This document shows, in pieces, positions 1 to 8,050 of a DNA stretch of 64,000 nt. This DNA is from Bowmanella dokdonensis (GTDB lineage Bacteria > Pseudomonadota > Gammaproteobacteria > Enterobacterales > Alteromonadaceae). Position numbers and translations under genes: made by a program. Numbering within the stretch: position 1 is the stretch's first letter; every line of letters starts with the position of its first letter. Under the pieces are notes generated by a model. The model was not told the origin of the DNA. It did not search any database and saw only the letters and a program-made list of their open reading frames with translations. The DNA lies in NCBI RefSeq assembly GCF_017254865.1, contig NZ_JAFKCV010000016.1, forward strand, positions 18,029-82,028, given 5' to 3'.

Positions 1-564
1 GGCGCTGTGCTCATGAATGGAGCGGGCAAACACTTCCTTGCCAGTGCCGCTCTCGCCCAGCAACAGCGTGCTGATATCGGTCTGGGCAATCCTCTCTGCC
101 CGGCGGCTGGCCTGCTGAATGGACTCGCTGTTACCAATAATTTTACCCATGGCCGGATTGGACTGAGCAAGCAGCCTATTTTCCTGTTCCAGGTCAAACA
201 GATTGATAGCGCGGCTGACCAGTATCTTGATGGTGTCAGAGTCGATGGGCTTTTGGTAGAAATCGTAGGCCCCGAGCTGAACCGCCTTGAGTGCATTCTC
301 CTTGTCGTTGTTGCCGGTCACCACGATGACCTTGGTCTGGGGGGCCAGGTTGAGGATTTCCGCCAGGGTGGCCAGTCCCTCGGAGGCATTGGCCGGATCG
401 GGCGGTAAACCCAAATCCAGCGTTACTACCTTGGGTTCATGGCGCCGCAGTTGTGCAATGGCCGATTGTCTGTCATCGGCAAAAATCACCTCATAATCAC
501 TGAAGCTCCACTTGAGCTGTTTCTGGATCCCCATGTCATCATCAACCACCAACAACTTTTCCAT
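1..564 (-). CDS. prsR: PEP-CTERM-box response regulator PrsR (partial, 3' end outside window)
   Basis: The first 188 residues of a sigma-54-dependent response regulator are visible. A receiver domain (about 1-118) has the acidic pocket Asp8-Asp10, phosphoacceptor Asp50 in VTLDLGLPPD, and Lys105 in YQKPID. It is followed by the start of an AAA+ domain with Walker A GESGTGKE at 170-177. The frame runs off the window, so the rest of the AAA+ and the DNA-binding helix-turn-helix are not seen. The ATG at 562-564 begins with MEKLLVVDDD, the expected family start. The gene lies downstream of the histidine kinase prsK in the same direction. Known members pair with PrsK and activate PEP-CTERM promoters with sigma-54. 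The sites at 5981, 7029 and 12684 are inferred targets. Confidence 0.92.
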   Translation of the reverse strand, partial: MEKLLVVDDDMGIQKQLKWSFSDYEVIFADDRQSAIAQLRRHEPKVVTLDLGLPPDPANASEGLATLAEILNLAPQTKVIVVTGNNDKENALKAVQLGAYDFYQKPIDSDTIKILVSRAINLFDLEQENRLLAQSNPAMGKIIGNSESIQQASRRAERIAQTDISTLLLGESGTGKEVFARSIHEHSA

Positions 565-608
565 TAATGCACATTCCTGTTGTTTTTCTTTGAAGGACTT
601 GTCCCATC

Positions 609-628
609 ATCCTGACGCACGTCAGGAT
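609..628. repeat. Perfect inverted repeat between prsK and prsR
   Basis: Nine-base arms ATCCTGACG (609-617) and CGTCAGGAT (620-628) flank a 2-base centre, between prsK (ends 721) and the prsR start (564). It could be an operator for a dimeric regulator or an RNA hairpin in the prsK-prsR transcript. No run of T follows, so a simple terminator is unlikely. Half-site-like sequences CGTCAGGTAT (7010-7019) and TGTCAGGAAT (7029-7038) occur in the promoter of the THxN gene. Confidence 0.5.
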
Positions 629-720
629 CTCTATCAAGCCGCTGTGCTGTAATTCTGTTCCCCCGCCGTTAAAGATTCCGGCTAATCAGGTGGCCGTAGA
701 ACGGGAAAACCTTGTCCTGA

Positions 721-2766
721 CTAACTCAGGGGTAAAAACAGACTAAAAGTCGTACCTTTGCCGACCTGGCTCTGCACTTCAATACGACCGCCGATTTTTT
801 CAATATAGTTTTTTGCATCATAGGCGCCTATCCCCATACCGGCATTGCCCTTGGTGGTATCGAAAGGCGTAAACAGCCTGTTGACGATAAACTCCTGGCT
901 CATACCGCAGCCCGTGTCTTCGATCTCAACCAGCACCTGATTTTCGTGGTTGGCCTGCCCCACTCTCACCCAGACCTGCCCCTCATCGTCCGTCGCCTGC
1001 TGAGCGTTACTGATCAGGTGATAGAGTACATTACTAAATTTGTCTTCATCCAGCGACAGATTTACCTCAGCCAATTCGATCAACTCAGGCAAAGGCCGAA
1101 GCTGTTGGCAACGTTCCGCAATCACCTGATGGAGCAGCTTGGACAGATTGACTGTTCGGCTCTTACTGGGTAGGGCCTCTTTTTTCTCCGTCAGTTGTTT
1201 GAGCATACGCTCCATACGCCCCTTGGTATGGGCCAGGGTCTCAAAGGTGTCCTCGATAAATTCCGGATTGTGCTTATGTTGCTGGGCGTTGCATAAGATG
1301 AGATCTATCTGGGCCAGCACGTTCTTCAAATCATGCAGTACAAAGGCTGACATACGATTAAAGGCGGCAAACTGAGCGTTCTCCGCCAGCTCCCTGGATG
1401 CCTCATAGTGGAATAGGTAGTTGGCCACCTGGGCACTGACGGCATTCAGATAATCTCTCAGTTCCCAGTCAAGACGGATTCGTTGTTCAGACGGTGCGTG
1501 TAACAACGCCATACCCCATAGTTGATTATCCTGATAAAAAGGCACGACCAACTGGAAGCGGCAGTCGTTGAGCATAGAATGGTTAATCTTGAGCCCTTCG
1601 TAGTTGAAAGGCTTGACTCTCAACTCTTCTATATCCACCAACCAATGCTTGCTCTGCAGGAAACCGACCAGTTGTGCCAGCACTTCCCTTTCCTTGGCTG
1701 ACAGAGGCTCATGCTCGATAATGCTGACGACCTCCAGGTTCTGATTCTGGGATTTGAGGAGGACGCCGCTTTGGTAACTGATCGCCTGGATCAAGCAGTG
1801 AAGCCCCCTGTCATAAACCTGATGCAGTTTCTCTCCACTGTCATTCAGCGCATTGGAAAGTTTCAACCATTCCTCACGATAATCATACTGGTTGGCAAAA
1901 AAATGTTTGGTGATGAAAACCCGAATCTTGGCCCTGAAACTGTTGGACAGAAATAACGCCACCAGCAGAGTCAGTGATAAAAAAGCCAGGACCAGTTGCA
2001 CAGCACCCGACCAGCTTCCCCCCACATAACGGATGGCAAAACCGGCTAGGGCCATGACAAACAGATACCCGCCGGCCAACACCAACAGGGAACTGTGCAG
2101 GACCACATCCCTGGAGATGAATATTTCGATGCCCCAGTGCCGTATCCGGCGAATGGCGATGACCAGGGCCGGCAGAAGCAAAGCGTAAATGTATCCCCGG
2201 GCACTCCAGAACAGCTCATCCAACTGGTTTACCATGGTTGCGTCGGCAAACATGACGAAATCAAACAGGCTGCTGGCCCCCAGATAAATAACCAAGGGCT
2301 TGTAGTGCCAGCGCTCCGCTCCGGCTTGCCGGTACAAGACTTCCAGCAATATCAGAGTTTCCAGGGCGATTATGGTCTGTAACAGGTAAAGCCACTTGAG
2401 ATCGGACCAGAACAGAGGCAACACCGCCAGCACCAGTAAAATGCCCGGGAACAATGTGGCAAACCAGGTCACGGGTTGAGACAGCAAATCCCTGAAGCGG
2501 GAGAGATTGGTTTTCAGAACAGAGCAGACAAACAGCAGCCAGCAAAGGGATTTGAGCGCTTCCACCGCAAAGACCACAGGCATACTGATAGTGGCCAGAT
2601 CAAAAGCCACAACCAAATGGATAGCTGACCACAACAGGTTACCGGCAACGGCGATCAGCAAAAGGCGTTTGGGCAACCCCGAGCGTCTGACGGTAAACAG
2701 CAGCAGCAGGAGCAGCAGATTACCCAACACAGCCAGGCCATAGCCAACCATTGCTTGCATTATCAT
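721..2766 (-). CDS. prsK: XrtA/PEP-CTERM system histidine kinase PrsK
   Basis: 681-residue membrane sensor kinase. About ten hydrophobic segments fill residues 1-270. A GAF-like region (about 300-460) follows, then the H-box FVLHDLKN near residue 480 and an HATPase domain with an N-box (NAQQA), DTGCGM, and TKGNAGMGIGA near the C-terminus. This order matches the PrsK family. It is expected to phosphorylate PrsR at Asp50 in response to an unknown envelope signal. It starts 41 bases after the nucleotidyltransferase stop, so it may be co-transcribed with the HPr-rel-A cassette and the Tat protein. In that case the predicted PrsR-dependent promoter at 5915 would feed back on the two-component pair. 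MIMQAM gives two possible ATG starts close together. Confidence 0.93.
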   Translation of the reverse strand: MIMQAMVGYGLAVLGNLLLLLLLFTVRRSGLPKRLLLIAVAGNLLWSAIHLVVAFDLATISMPVVFAVEALKSLCWLLFVCSVLKTNLSRFRDLLSQPVTWFATLFPGILLVLAVLPLFWSDLKWLYLLQTIIALETLILLEVLYRQAGAERWHYKPLVIYLGASSLFDFVMFADATMVNQLDELFWSARGYIYALLLPALVIAIRRIRHWGIEIFISRDVVLHSSLLVLAGGYLFVMALAGFAIRYVGGSWSGAVQLVLAFLSLTLLVALFLSNSFRAKIRVFITKHFFANQYDYREEWLKLSNALNDSGEKLHQVYDRGLHCLIQAISYQSGVLLKSQNQNLEVVSIIEHEPLSAKEREVLAQLVGFLQSKHWLVDIEELRVKPFNYEGLKINHSMLNDCRFQLVVPFYQDNQLWGMALLHAPSEQRIRLDWELRDYLNAVSAQVANYLFHYEASRELAENAQFAAFNRMSAFVLHDLKNVLAQIDLILCNAQQHKHNPEFIEDTFETLAHTKGRMERMLKQLTEKKEALPSKSRTVNLSKLLHQVIAERCQQLRPLPELIELAEVNLSLDEDKFSNVLYHLISNAQQATDDEGQVWVRVGQANHENQVLVEIEDTGCGMSQEFIVNRLFTPFDTTKGNAGMGIGAYDAKNYIEKIGGRIEVQSQVGKGTTFSLFLPLS

Positions 2767-2807
2767 TGCTACTCCCTATTACTGCGTCAGATCAGCAGCG
2801 GACTCTT

Positions 2808-3893
2808 TTAATTCTGTTTACTCAAACCTGCGCTCAGCCCCATCCAGCCTTTTCTGAGCAGATGGGGTATCAATAAGCGCAATGGCATGCGCAACCAGTG
2901 GCCACGCACATACATGGCAAAGTGTGCCAGTCGGATGGAAAGATTACCATCTGTCGGCGGCGGCGTGGTCAAAACTCTCAGGAACAGGCTATCGGCCAAC
3001 CGAAGGACGATTGGGTTCGGGGCCCATTTGCGCTGGCTCTGTTCAGCAACGTCCTCAGGTATGGGGGTATTAAAGATCATCAATGTGTAGCGCAAAGCAT
3101 AGAAACATAATCGCCCGACACCTAAATCATCGGCTCTTTCGAGTAGCCGGGTCCAGAACAGTGGGTCAGTCTCTGCATGCTGACGCAGCAGTAAATCCAG
3201 ATCGGACAGATCCCGCAGCCCCTTGTCATACTCGCTCTCCATAAACAGGTGACAAATAGCATGCAAGATCCTGTCGGTGTTGCACAGGATCCGATGTCCC
3301 CCCATGGTAGATTCCATCATCAGTCGCTTGGCTGAAAATGCGTAACGGCAAGTCAGAGGCAATAAACTATGGTGCACATCCAGAGTAACCGCTCTTTCTG
3401 CGTGGACCAGGGGCGGGATTTCGTGCATCCATCTGCGGTAGTACTCGTTATCATAGTCAGATAATTTTTCAGAACGCCATCCGTGCAGCCCCAGAGCATG
3501 TTCCGCCGAAGGCAACTGTTCAACTGGAACATAGATATCCACATCAGCATACAACCGCCCCTTACCAGATCTGTCAGAGGCCAGATCATATGCGACCCCT
3601 TTCAGGAAGACCGGCACTATGCCAACCATCCGCAGGGCAGCTTCCACTTTTTCCACTTCGATATGCATATCCCGGGCATGGGACAGACTGAGTTCAAATG
3701 CAGAACTGAAATGCCACTTCAGCTCATCTGGGACATACCGGAACAGTTCTCGCTCGGTAAAGAGGCTGTATAGCCTGCCCAATAAGCGGGCAGAATACCC
3801 CTGAGACAGCAATGCCTGCCAATTGGGCAGATCAAACCCCTTAATCCTGTCCGGCTGCGTCAACACAGCACAGATAAGTGGCCTATCCAACAT
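2808..3893 (-). CDS. Nucleotidyltransferase family protein of the HPr-rel-A cassette
   Basis: 361 residues resembling the NTP_transf_5 group of nucleotidyltransferases. The diagnostic stretch PVFLKGVAYDL followed by LYADVDIYV (residues about 95-125) carries an LKG motif and the D-x-D metal ligands. The rest is helical and rich in Arg and His. Its start overlaps the 3' end of the HPr-kinase-like gene by 11 bases, indicating translational coupling. Related nucleotidyltransferases accompany HPr-kinase-like enzymes in some lasso peptide clusters, where they add groups to a phosphorylated peptide. The substrate here is unknown. The Tat-exported protein at 5088 is the obvious candidate partner by position (inference). 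Confidence 0.75.
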   Translation of the reverse strand: MLDRPLICAVLTQPDRIKGFDLPNWQALLSQGYSARLLGRLYSLFTERELFRYVPDELKWHFSSAFELSLSHARDMHIEVEKVEAALRMVGIVPVFLKGVAYDLASDRSGKGRLYADVDIYVPVEQLPSAEHALGLHGWRSEKLSDYDNEYYRRWMHEIPPLVHAERAVTLDVHHSLLPLTCRYAFSAKRLMMESTMGGHRILCNTDRILHAICHLFMESEYDKGLRDLSDLDLLLRQHAETDPLFWTRLLERADDLGVGRLCFYALRYTLMIFNTPIPEDVAEQSQRKWAPNPIVLRLADSLFLRVLTTPPPTDGNLSIRLAHFAMYVRGHWLRMPLRLLIPHLLRKGWMGLSAGLSKQN

Positions 3894-4812
3894 CGGCTAA
3901 CAGCTCGTCCATGGCAGCCACCGCGGCATCCAGATTTCCGTCATATTCGAAGGCAAAACATTTTGCCTGGTCCAGATGCAAAGCAATGGCATTAAACCCT
4001 TTCTCAGCCAATACCGAATAATTGAAGGATTGATTGGCAATCTGCATGAACGCCACTCCCTTGTTCATCTCCTGCAACGTCCCCCCTTTAACGGCAGGGT
4101 TAAACCGGGGGAACACAACGGCTCCTGGCAGGGCCTCTTCCTGCCAGTCGCGTAAGCTGTTGGCTGGTGGTTTAAGCAGCCCCACAGAACCTTTCTGAGT
4201 GTCGTGAACAACCCGGCTTATTCTCGAATCCGGCACCAGTTCTCTGATTATCTCAATGGCCTTATTCTTAAGGCTTATGGGCCTTGGGTTGGGCAGGATC
4301 CTGCCACTTTGAAGATCCAGTAGTGTCAATTCATCCGACAGTAATCGAAACCCCCCAAGGGTCACGAGCGCTGCACATAAGGTGCTCTTACCCGCCCCAG
4401 GCTGGCCAGGCAGGATCAGAGCCTTACCGTATTTCTCTACCACTGCCGCATGGACAACAAGAGCTTGATGATAGTGGTTACTCACGCACCAATTGAGTGC
4501 CCATTCCATAAGCGGTAAAGATTGATCTTCCGGCAGAGGGAGAAAAGGAGTCTGGTCATGAAAGGAAAACACGACCTGTCGTTTAAACCAGCGGCGCAGC
4601 CCTGATGACCTTTGCAATGAGATAGTGAAATCTATATAGCTGTCTTCCAGTAGGTCAGCATCTGCGTACATGCTCCTGATATCCTGGCTGACCTGGGCGA
4701 TAGCACTGGAAACTCTGGCTGTAAAACGGCCGACTCTGATGGGAAGCCCACCCTGGGATAAGCGTGCGATAAGTTGGGCATCTGAAAGACTGGAGACTTT
4801 GCTTAATGACAC
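3883..4812 (-). CDS. HprK-related kinase A
   Basis: 309 residues. The core matches the HPr kinase/phosphorylase fold: HAAVVEKYGKALILPG followed by a P-loop GQPGAGKST at about 136-144, then LLSDELTLLD. It lacks the extra N-terminal domain order of true HprK and belongs to the HPr-rel-A type (TIGR04352-like). The family is presumed to phosphorylate serine in a protein or peptide partner rather than HPr. It overlaps the PqqD-like gene upstream by 10 bases and the nucleotidyltransferase downstream by 11. That makes the three genes one translationally coupled unit. The P-loop lysine and the following Ser/Thr are intact, so activity is expected. Confidence 0.85.
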   Translation of the reverse strand: MSLSKVSSLSDAQLIARLSQGGLPIRVGRFTARVSSAIAQVSQDIRSMYADADLLEDSYIDFTISLQRSSGLRRWFKRQVVFSFHDQTPFLPLPEDQSLPLMEWALNWCVSNHYHQALVVHAAVVEKYGKALILPGQPGAGKSTLCAALVTLGGFRLLSDELTLLDLQSGRILPNPRPISLKNKAIEIIRELVPDSRISRVVHDTQKGSVGLLKPPANSLRDWQEEALPGAVVFPRFNPAVKGGTLQEMNKGVAFMQIANQSFNYSVLAEKGFNAIALHLDQAKCFAFEYDGNLDAAVAAMDELLADVG

Positions 4813-5069
4813 GACAGTATCCCAGCATTGACGAGTCTGGCCAGCAATTCCTCGGGCAGGTCCACATTCGTCGTATTCTGGTGAAAAAGCACTTCCAGGT
4901 TCTGTTTGGAGAGAGTCTGTGTTTCCGCCTGCCCGATCAGATCAATAATCAGCCTGGCATGGCGAGGAAACAAGAACGTTTTTTTGGAGGCAGGAACGAA
5001 AACCACCCAGGAGTCCTGGGTGGTGTATTCAATCAGCTCGCCAAACTGCGAACCAGGAAAATACTGCAT
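4803..5069 (-). CDS. HPr-rel-A system PqqD-like peptide chaperone
   Basis: 88-residue protein of the PqqD/RRE fold, with a strand-rich N-terminal half and a helical C-terminal half (LIDLIGQAETQTLSKQNLEVLF). PqqD-like domains bind the leader part of a peptide or protein substrate and present it to a modifying enzyme. The gene follows the Tat-protein gene by 18 bases and overlaps the kinase start by 10. This position fits an adaptor between substrate and kinase. No cofactor or metal site is visible. The function call is by family and neighbourhood. Confidence 0.75.
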   Translation of the reverse strand: MQYFPGSQFGELIEYTTQDSWVVFVPASKKTFLFPRHARLIIDLIGQAETQTLSKQNLEVLFHQNTTNVDLPEELLARLVNAGILSCH

Positions 5070-5087
5070 TCTCAGCTGTGGTGATTA

Positions 5088-5840
5088 TTAGAGGCCACTT
5101 TGCCAGTCGTCACTACCACCGCCGTCAGAAATGCTGACGAAAAAGTTGTTGTAATCATTAACTGTCATATTGTCAGAGCGCCCCACCAACAGACCACCGC
5201 GCTCCAACTGATAGGTTACGCCAGCCTGGGGATACATATGACTCATCTCATACATCAGATACAGTCCAATAATATCATCGGCAGTGGGATAATTGAGCAT
5301 CCATGGGTCGGGGTTGCTACCGGCACCACCGCCCTGCAGGAACATCGCATTTAAGTAACAGGCTGCAGCATGCTGAGTGATGCTGTTGGTTTTTGTATTG
5401 CCCTGCAACTCCTGAATAAATGTCTGGTTAATCCGGCTTTGGTAGTCCACTACATTATTTTCTGGTGTCCCGCCAATTACTTTTCTGATTTGAGCGCCCC
5501 CCAGAGACCGGGTATCAAACACCGTTTTAAAGGGAGTGGAGGGAGACAATCCTGTCATATTCCAGGCAGCACTGGTTATCTGGCCGCGATCATTCTTCCA
5601 GTTACCCGGACTCCAGCCATTACAGGTGGCCCCTTCATGTACGGTCAGGGAGGTGCCCATATTCACAGACATGAACCCGGATATTGTACATCCGGCAGCC
5701 ATGGCAGGACGATTAGCCAGCAGTAGCAACGCCGGAGATGCCATCCCTGCCTTTTTCAGCCAGCGGCGACGACTATCATTATGCTTACCTGCGCTATCGG
5801 CTACTTCGACTGAGTCAACTTGCTTGTTCTCGTCAACCAT
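5088..5840 (-). CDS. Tat-exported protein of unknown function, first gene of HPr-rel-A operon
   Basis: 250 residues that I do not recognise as a named family. The N-terminus has a Tat signal: SRRRWLKKAG near residues 23-32, a hydrophobic stretch, and an AMA-A cleavage site near 48. The mature part is rich in Asn, Ser and Gly. It contains two short cysteine-bearing stretches (GCTISG and ATCNGWSPGNWKNDRG) and ends in an acidic Ser/Gly tail, SDGGGSDDWQSGL. AGGAATTAAAA precedes the ATG. A -24/-12 site and a PEP-CTERM box lie upstream (5915, 5981). It is followed by the PqqD-like, kinase and nucleotidyltransferase genes. The C-terminal serines recall lasso peptides phosphorylated at the C-terminus, so it may be their substrate (inference). 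Confidence 0.6.
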   Translation of the reverse strand: MVDENKQVDSVEVADSAGKHNDSRRRWLKKAGMASPALLLLANRPAMAAGCTISGFMSVNMGTSLTVHEGATCNGWSPGNWKNDRGQITSAAWNMTGLSPSTPFKTVFDTRSLGGAQIRKVIGGTPENNVVDYQSRINQTFIQELQGNTKTNSITQHAAACYLNAMFLQGGGAGSNPDPWMLNYPTADDIIGLYLMYEMSHMYPQAGVTYQLERGGLLVGRSDNMTVNDYNNFFVSISDGGGSDDWQSGL

Positions 5841-5914
5841 TTTTAATTCCTACAAAAGCCTATTGGTTAATATTCTAACCAACTAAGTATTGATAAAACA
5901 TGACATTTAAATAA

Positions 5915-5930
5915 TGCAAAATCCGATCCA
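5915..5930 (-). promoter_or_regulatory. Predicted sigma-54 promoter of the Tat-protein/HPr-rel-A operon
   Basis: Reading the minus strand: TGGATC, then GGAT, then TTTGCA, with exactly 10 bases between the conserved GG and GC. This fits the -24/-12 geometry. The -24 box differs from TGGCAC at two bases, so it is weaker than the sites at 7097 and 12582. It lies 75 bases upstream of the ATG at 5840, and a PEP-CTERM box lies 50 bases further upstream. Confidence 0.6.
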
Positions 5931-5980
5931 CAGTGCATGATGTTGATTTTAACCACTTTTTTCACAGGTTTATTTCTGTC

Positions 5981-5997
5981 TGTAAAAATACTCGACA
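5981..5997 (-). promoter_or_regulatory. PEP-CTERM box (predicted PrsR site)
   Basis: On the minus strand: TGTCGAGTATTTTTACA. It shares the pattern TGTC-R-R-N-W-W-TTTT-W-ACA with 7029-7045 and 12684-12700. It sits 50 bases upstream of the -24/-12 site at 5915, a typical distance for a sigma-54 enhancer. Confidence 0.65.
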
Positions 5998-6020
5998 GCT
6001 TTCTCAGTGCCTGTTCGTCA

Positions 6021-6767
6021 CTATAGTTCGAGTAAGGTGCGCAAGTATTTCACCGGAATGGAATAGGTAATCCCACTGGGATCTGACAGGGCCGCCTCTT
6101 TACTACCTTTAACGAAGACCTGGTTGATAACCGCAACCACTTCTCCTGTGCGGCCATCATATACCGGGCTGCCGCTGCTACCCGGGTAGGCTGTGGCGTC
6201 CATCTGGTACACCATAAAAGGCTGCCTGAGCCTTTTCATCACATCCAGACTCAACTGTTGGGCATTGGCGCTGGCTCTAACAACAGGAGTTGTGGCTGCG
6301 ATCATTCCCCGGTGAGAGGCCGGATAAAGGCCGAGCACCGCACCGATGGGGAAGCCGGTGAAAACCACTTCTCTTCCATCCGGGAGCATGGCTCCATCGG
6401 AGAGCTTCAACGGCGTCACTTGCCGGCCCTCAATTTTCAGCAAGGCCAGATCGTGTTCCGGGTCCGTTGCCAGAATGCTGGCTTCGACTATCTCAGGTTT
6501 TGCCCCACTGCCGATAAAAACCACCCTCTTCTGTAGACTGACCTCATCGAGTGGCCGTTCAACCACATGAAAATTGGTGGCTATGATTGAGCCATCGCCG
6601 ACAGCAAAACCAGTACCCTGGAGTTCATGACGCGGAGCCCCCAGGGGATCAAACACACCGATACCGACAACAGAAGGTTTGACGGCTGCGATAGTCTGTT
6701 CGAGGTCGGCGGCTGACACACAAAAGCAGGCCAATATAAATAATCCTGCAGCGATAATTCTTTGCAC
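6021..6767 (-). CDS. Secreted trypsin-like serine protease (S1C-like)
   Basis: 248 residues with an N-terminal signal peptide (IIAAGLFILACFCVSA). The catalytic triad is visible: His in IIATNFHVV (near residue 66), Asp in DPEHDLALLKI (near 107) and Ser in YPGSSGSPV (near 198). There is no PDZ domain, so it is a bare DegP-type protease domain. The start is GTG at 6767, with GGGGAA upstream and no better ATG. It stands alone between the Tat-protein operon and the divergent THxN gene. A role in periplasmic processing of exported locus products is possible but rests only on position. Confidence 0.85.
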   Translation of the reverse strand: MQRIIAAGLFILACFCVSAADLEQTIAAVKPSVVGIGVFDPLGAPRHELQGTGFAVGDGSIIATNFHVVERPLDEVSLQKRVVFIGSGAKPEIVEASILATDPEHDLALLKIEGRQVTPLKLSDGAMLPDGREVVFTGFPIGAVLGLYPASHRGMIAATTPVVRASANAQQLSLDVMKRLRQPFMVYQMDATAYPGSSGSPVYDGRTGEVVAVINQVFVKGSKEAALSDPSGITYSIPVKYLRTLLEL

Positions 6768-7028
6768 CTATATTCCCCTGCGTATTGAGTAAGTGATATG
6801 CATCGCATTTAACTATCCAATAGTAACCATGCTTGTGACTGGTTGCCAGTACTTACTCCCAGCCCAGCCGGCCCCCGCCCGGCATCAGATGTCTGCCTGC
6901 GAAGATGACCTTTCCCGCCAGCTACGGGTCCGGATCCAACTTGGCTATTGACTTCTGAGCCCGTAGTAAATCCATAACGAAACCGGTGACAAGTTAAGTC
7001 TGTTTTCTGCGTCAGGTATAAGCGAGCA

Positions 7029-7045
7029 TGTCAGGAATTTTAACA
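7029..7045 (+). promoter_or_regulatory. PEP-CTERM box (predicted PrsR site)
   Basis: TGTCAGGAATTTTAACA, 17 bases in the TGTC...TTTT-W-ACA pattern. It lies 51 bases upstream of the -24/-12 promoter at 7097. A second similar half-site, CGTCAGGTAT, sits just upstream at 7010-7019. Confidence 0.7.
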
Positions 7046-7096
7046 ACCAGGTCAGCGCCCATTTAAAATATCCTTATATTACAAATAGTTGCATAA

Positions 7097-7112
7097 TGGC
7101 ACCTAAGTTGCT
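7097..7112 (+). promoter_or_regulatory. Sigma-54 promoter of the THxN PEP-CTERM gene
   Basis: TGGCAC (7097-7102), CTAAG, TTGCT (7108-7112). This is an exact match to the -24/-12 consensus with correct 10-base GG to GC spacing. A transcript would start near 7124, giving a leader of about 60 bases before the ATG at 7187. Confidence 0.88.
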
Positions 7113-7186
7113 TTAAGGTATGCGTAGGGTAAGTTGATGTACCCATTGATTGGATCAAGCGTCAAATTTTTCGAGGAAGGAATATT

Positions 7187-7972
7187 ATGAACAACTTAAT
7201 TAAAAGCAGTATTGCAGCATCTACGCTGTTAATGTCTTCAATGGCTAGTGCAGCTCTTATCACTACGTGGGATTATGAAGTCGTCAACGAGTGGGATGCA
7301 GGAGCCTCCGTATTCAGTGCAGGTAATGGTACAACGGTTTCCAACGCCAGTGAACTTAGCTGGGGTGCCACAGGCGGCAGCTTCGACGGTGGTGCAAACA
7401 ACCGCAGTGCGCTGGTTATCTCAGGTTCGCCTTCTACCGGCCAACTGGATACCAATGACCTGATTAACCTGGCCGAGTCTGCAACAATCACTCACTACAA
7501 CAATTCCATCTCCAACACCTTTTCGTTTTTGGAGCAGGCAACCCTGATGAGTACGCTGACTCTGACACCTTTCGCACCGGTGCCAGGTCCAGCATTGCCT
7601 TCTTTCAGTCAGGATTTCGTTATCGATTTCGACGAAACCCCTAACTCTGCTCCTTGCGGCGACCCTGCCAGTGTCTCGGTATGTGATGATATTTTCAGTG
7701 TCGCCCTGGGCGATCTGTCTCAGAGCTTCATGTTTGACGGATACATTTACACAGTGACTATCAGCGCTGTTGGTCTTGGTCCGCTGACAAACGAGCAGTG
7801 TGCAATAGTTGGCAAGGCCCCTGGCTGTATCGGCTTTACTACTCAGGAAGGTCTGACTACTCCGGCCAACTTCGAGTTCAGCATCACCGCCAGGCAGGTT
7901 CCTGAGCCAGCGACACTGGGTGTACTGTCTCTGGGTTTGCTGCTGCTGGGCGCAAGACGCTTCAAGAAGTAA
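7187..7972 (+). CDS. THxN family PEP-CTERM protein
   Basis: 261-residue exported protein. A Sec signal peptide (about 1-23, ending ASA-A) precedes a Ser/Thr/Gly/Asn-rich body of beta character. The body includes the family signature THYN at 102-105. The C-terminal sorting signal has VPEPATLG near 238, then a transmembrane stretch and RRFKK. XrtA would cleave after the PEP motif, and the body would reach the envelope or matrix. AGGAAGGA lies 6 bases before the ATG. It is controlled by its own sigma-54 promoter and PEP-CTERM box and ends in a strong terminator, so it is monocistronic. The molecular function of THxN proteins is unknown. Confidence 0.92.
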   Translation: MNNLIKSSIAASTLLMSSMASAALITTWDYEVVNEWDAGASVFSAGNGTTVSNASELSWGATGGSFDGGANNRSALVISGSPSTGQLDTNDLINLAESATITHYNNSISNTFSFLEQATLMSTLTLTPFAPVPGPALPSFSQDFVIDFDETPNSAPCGDPASVSVCDDIFSVALGDLSQSFMFDGYIYTVTISAVGLGPLTNEQCAIVGKAPGCIGFTTQEGLTTPANFEFSITARQVPEPATLGVLSLGLLLLGARRFKK

Positions 7973-7992
7973 TTAACAATAATTGTTTGAAA

Positions 7993-8022
7993 AAGTGCGG
8001 CAATATGCCGCACTTCTTTTTT
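7993..8022 (+). terminator. Rho-independent terminator after the THxN gene
   Basis: Stem AAGTGCGGCA / TGCCGCACTT (7993-8002 with 8006-8015), loop ATA, followed by CTTTTTT. It is a strong terminator 20 bases after the stop codon. Confidence 0.93.
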
Positions 8023-8050
8023 GTGCTTTATCATTGCGATTTTTCAATCT

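Larger units (their letters stand above)
6768..7186. other. Intergenic region between protease and THxN gene
   Basis: 419 bases between divergent genes. The right third holds a PEP-CTERM box (7029-7045), a -24/-12 promoter (7097-7112) and the Shine-Dalgarno AGGAAGGA just before 7187. The left part must carry the protease promoter, but I see no convincing -35/-10 pair. A GC-N10-CCA match at 6805-6819 is weak. No coding frame is evident. Confidence 0.6.

Noticed and set aside
6805..6819. GC-N10-CCA match upstream of the protease (minus strand -24/-12)
   Set aside because: The -24 box is TGGATA and the -12 box lacks the TTGC core. No PEP-CTERM box lies upstream. It is likely chance.
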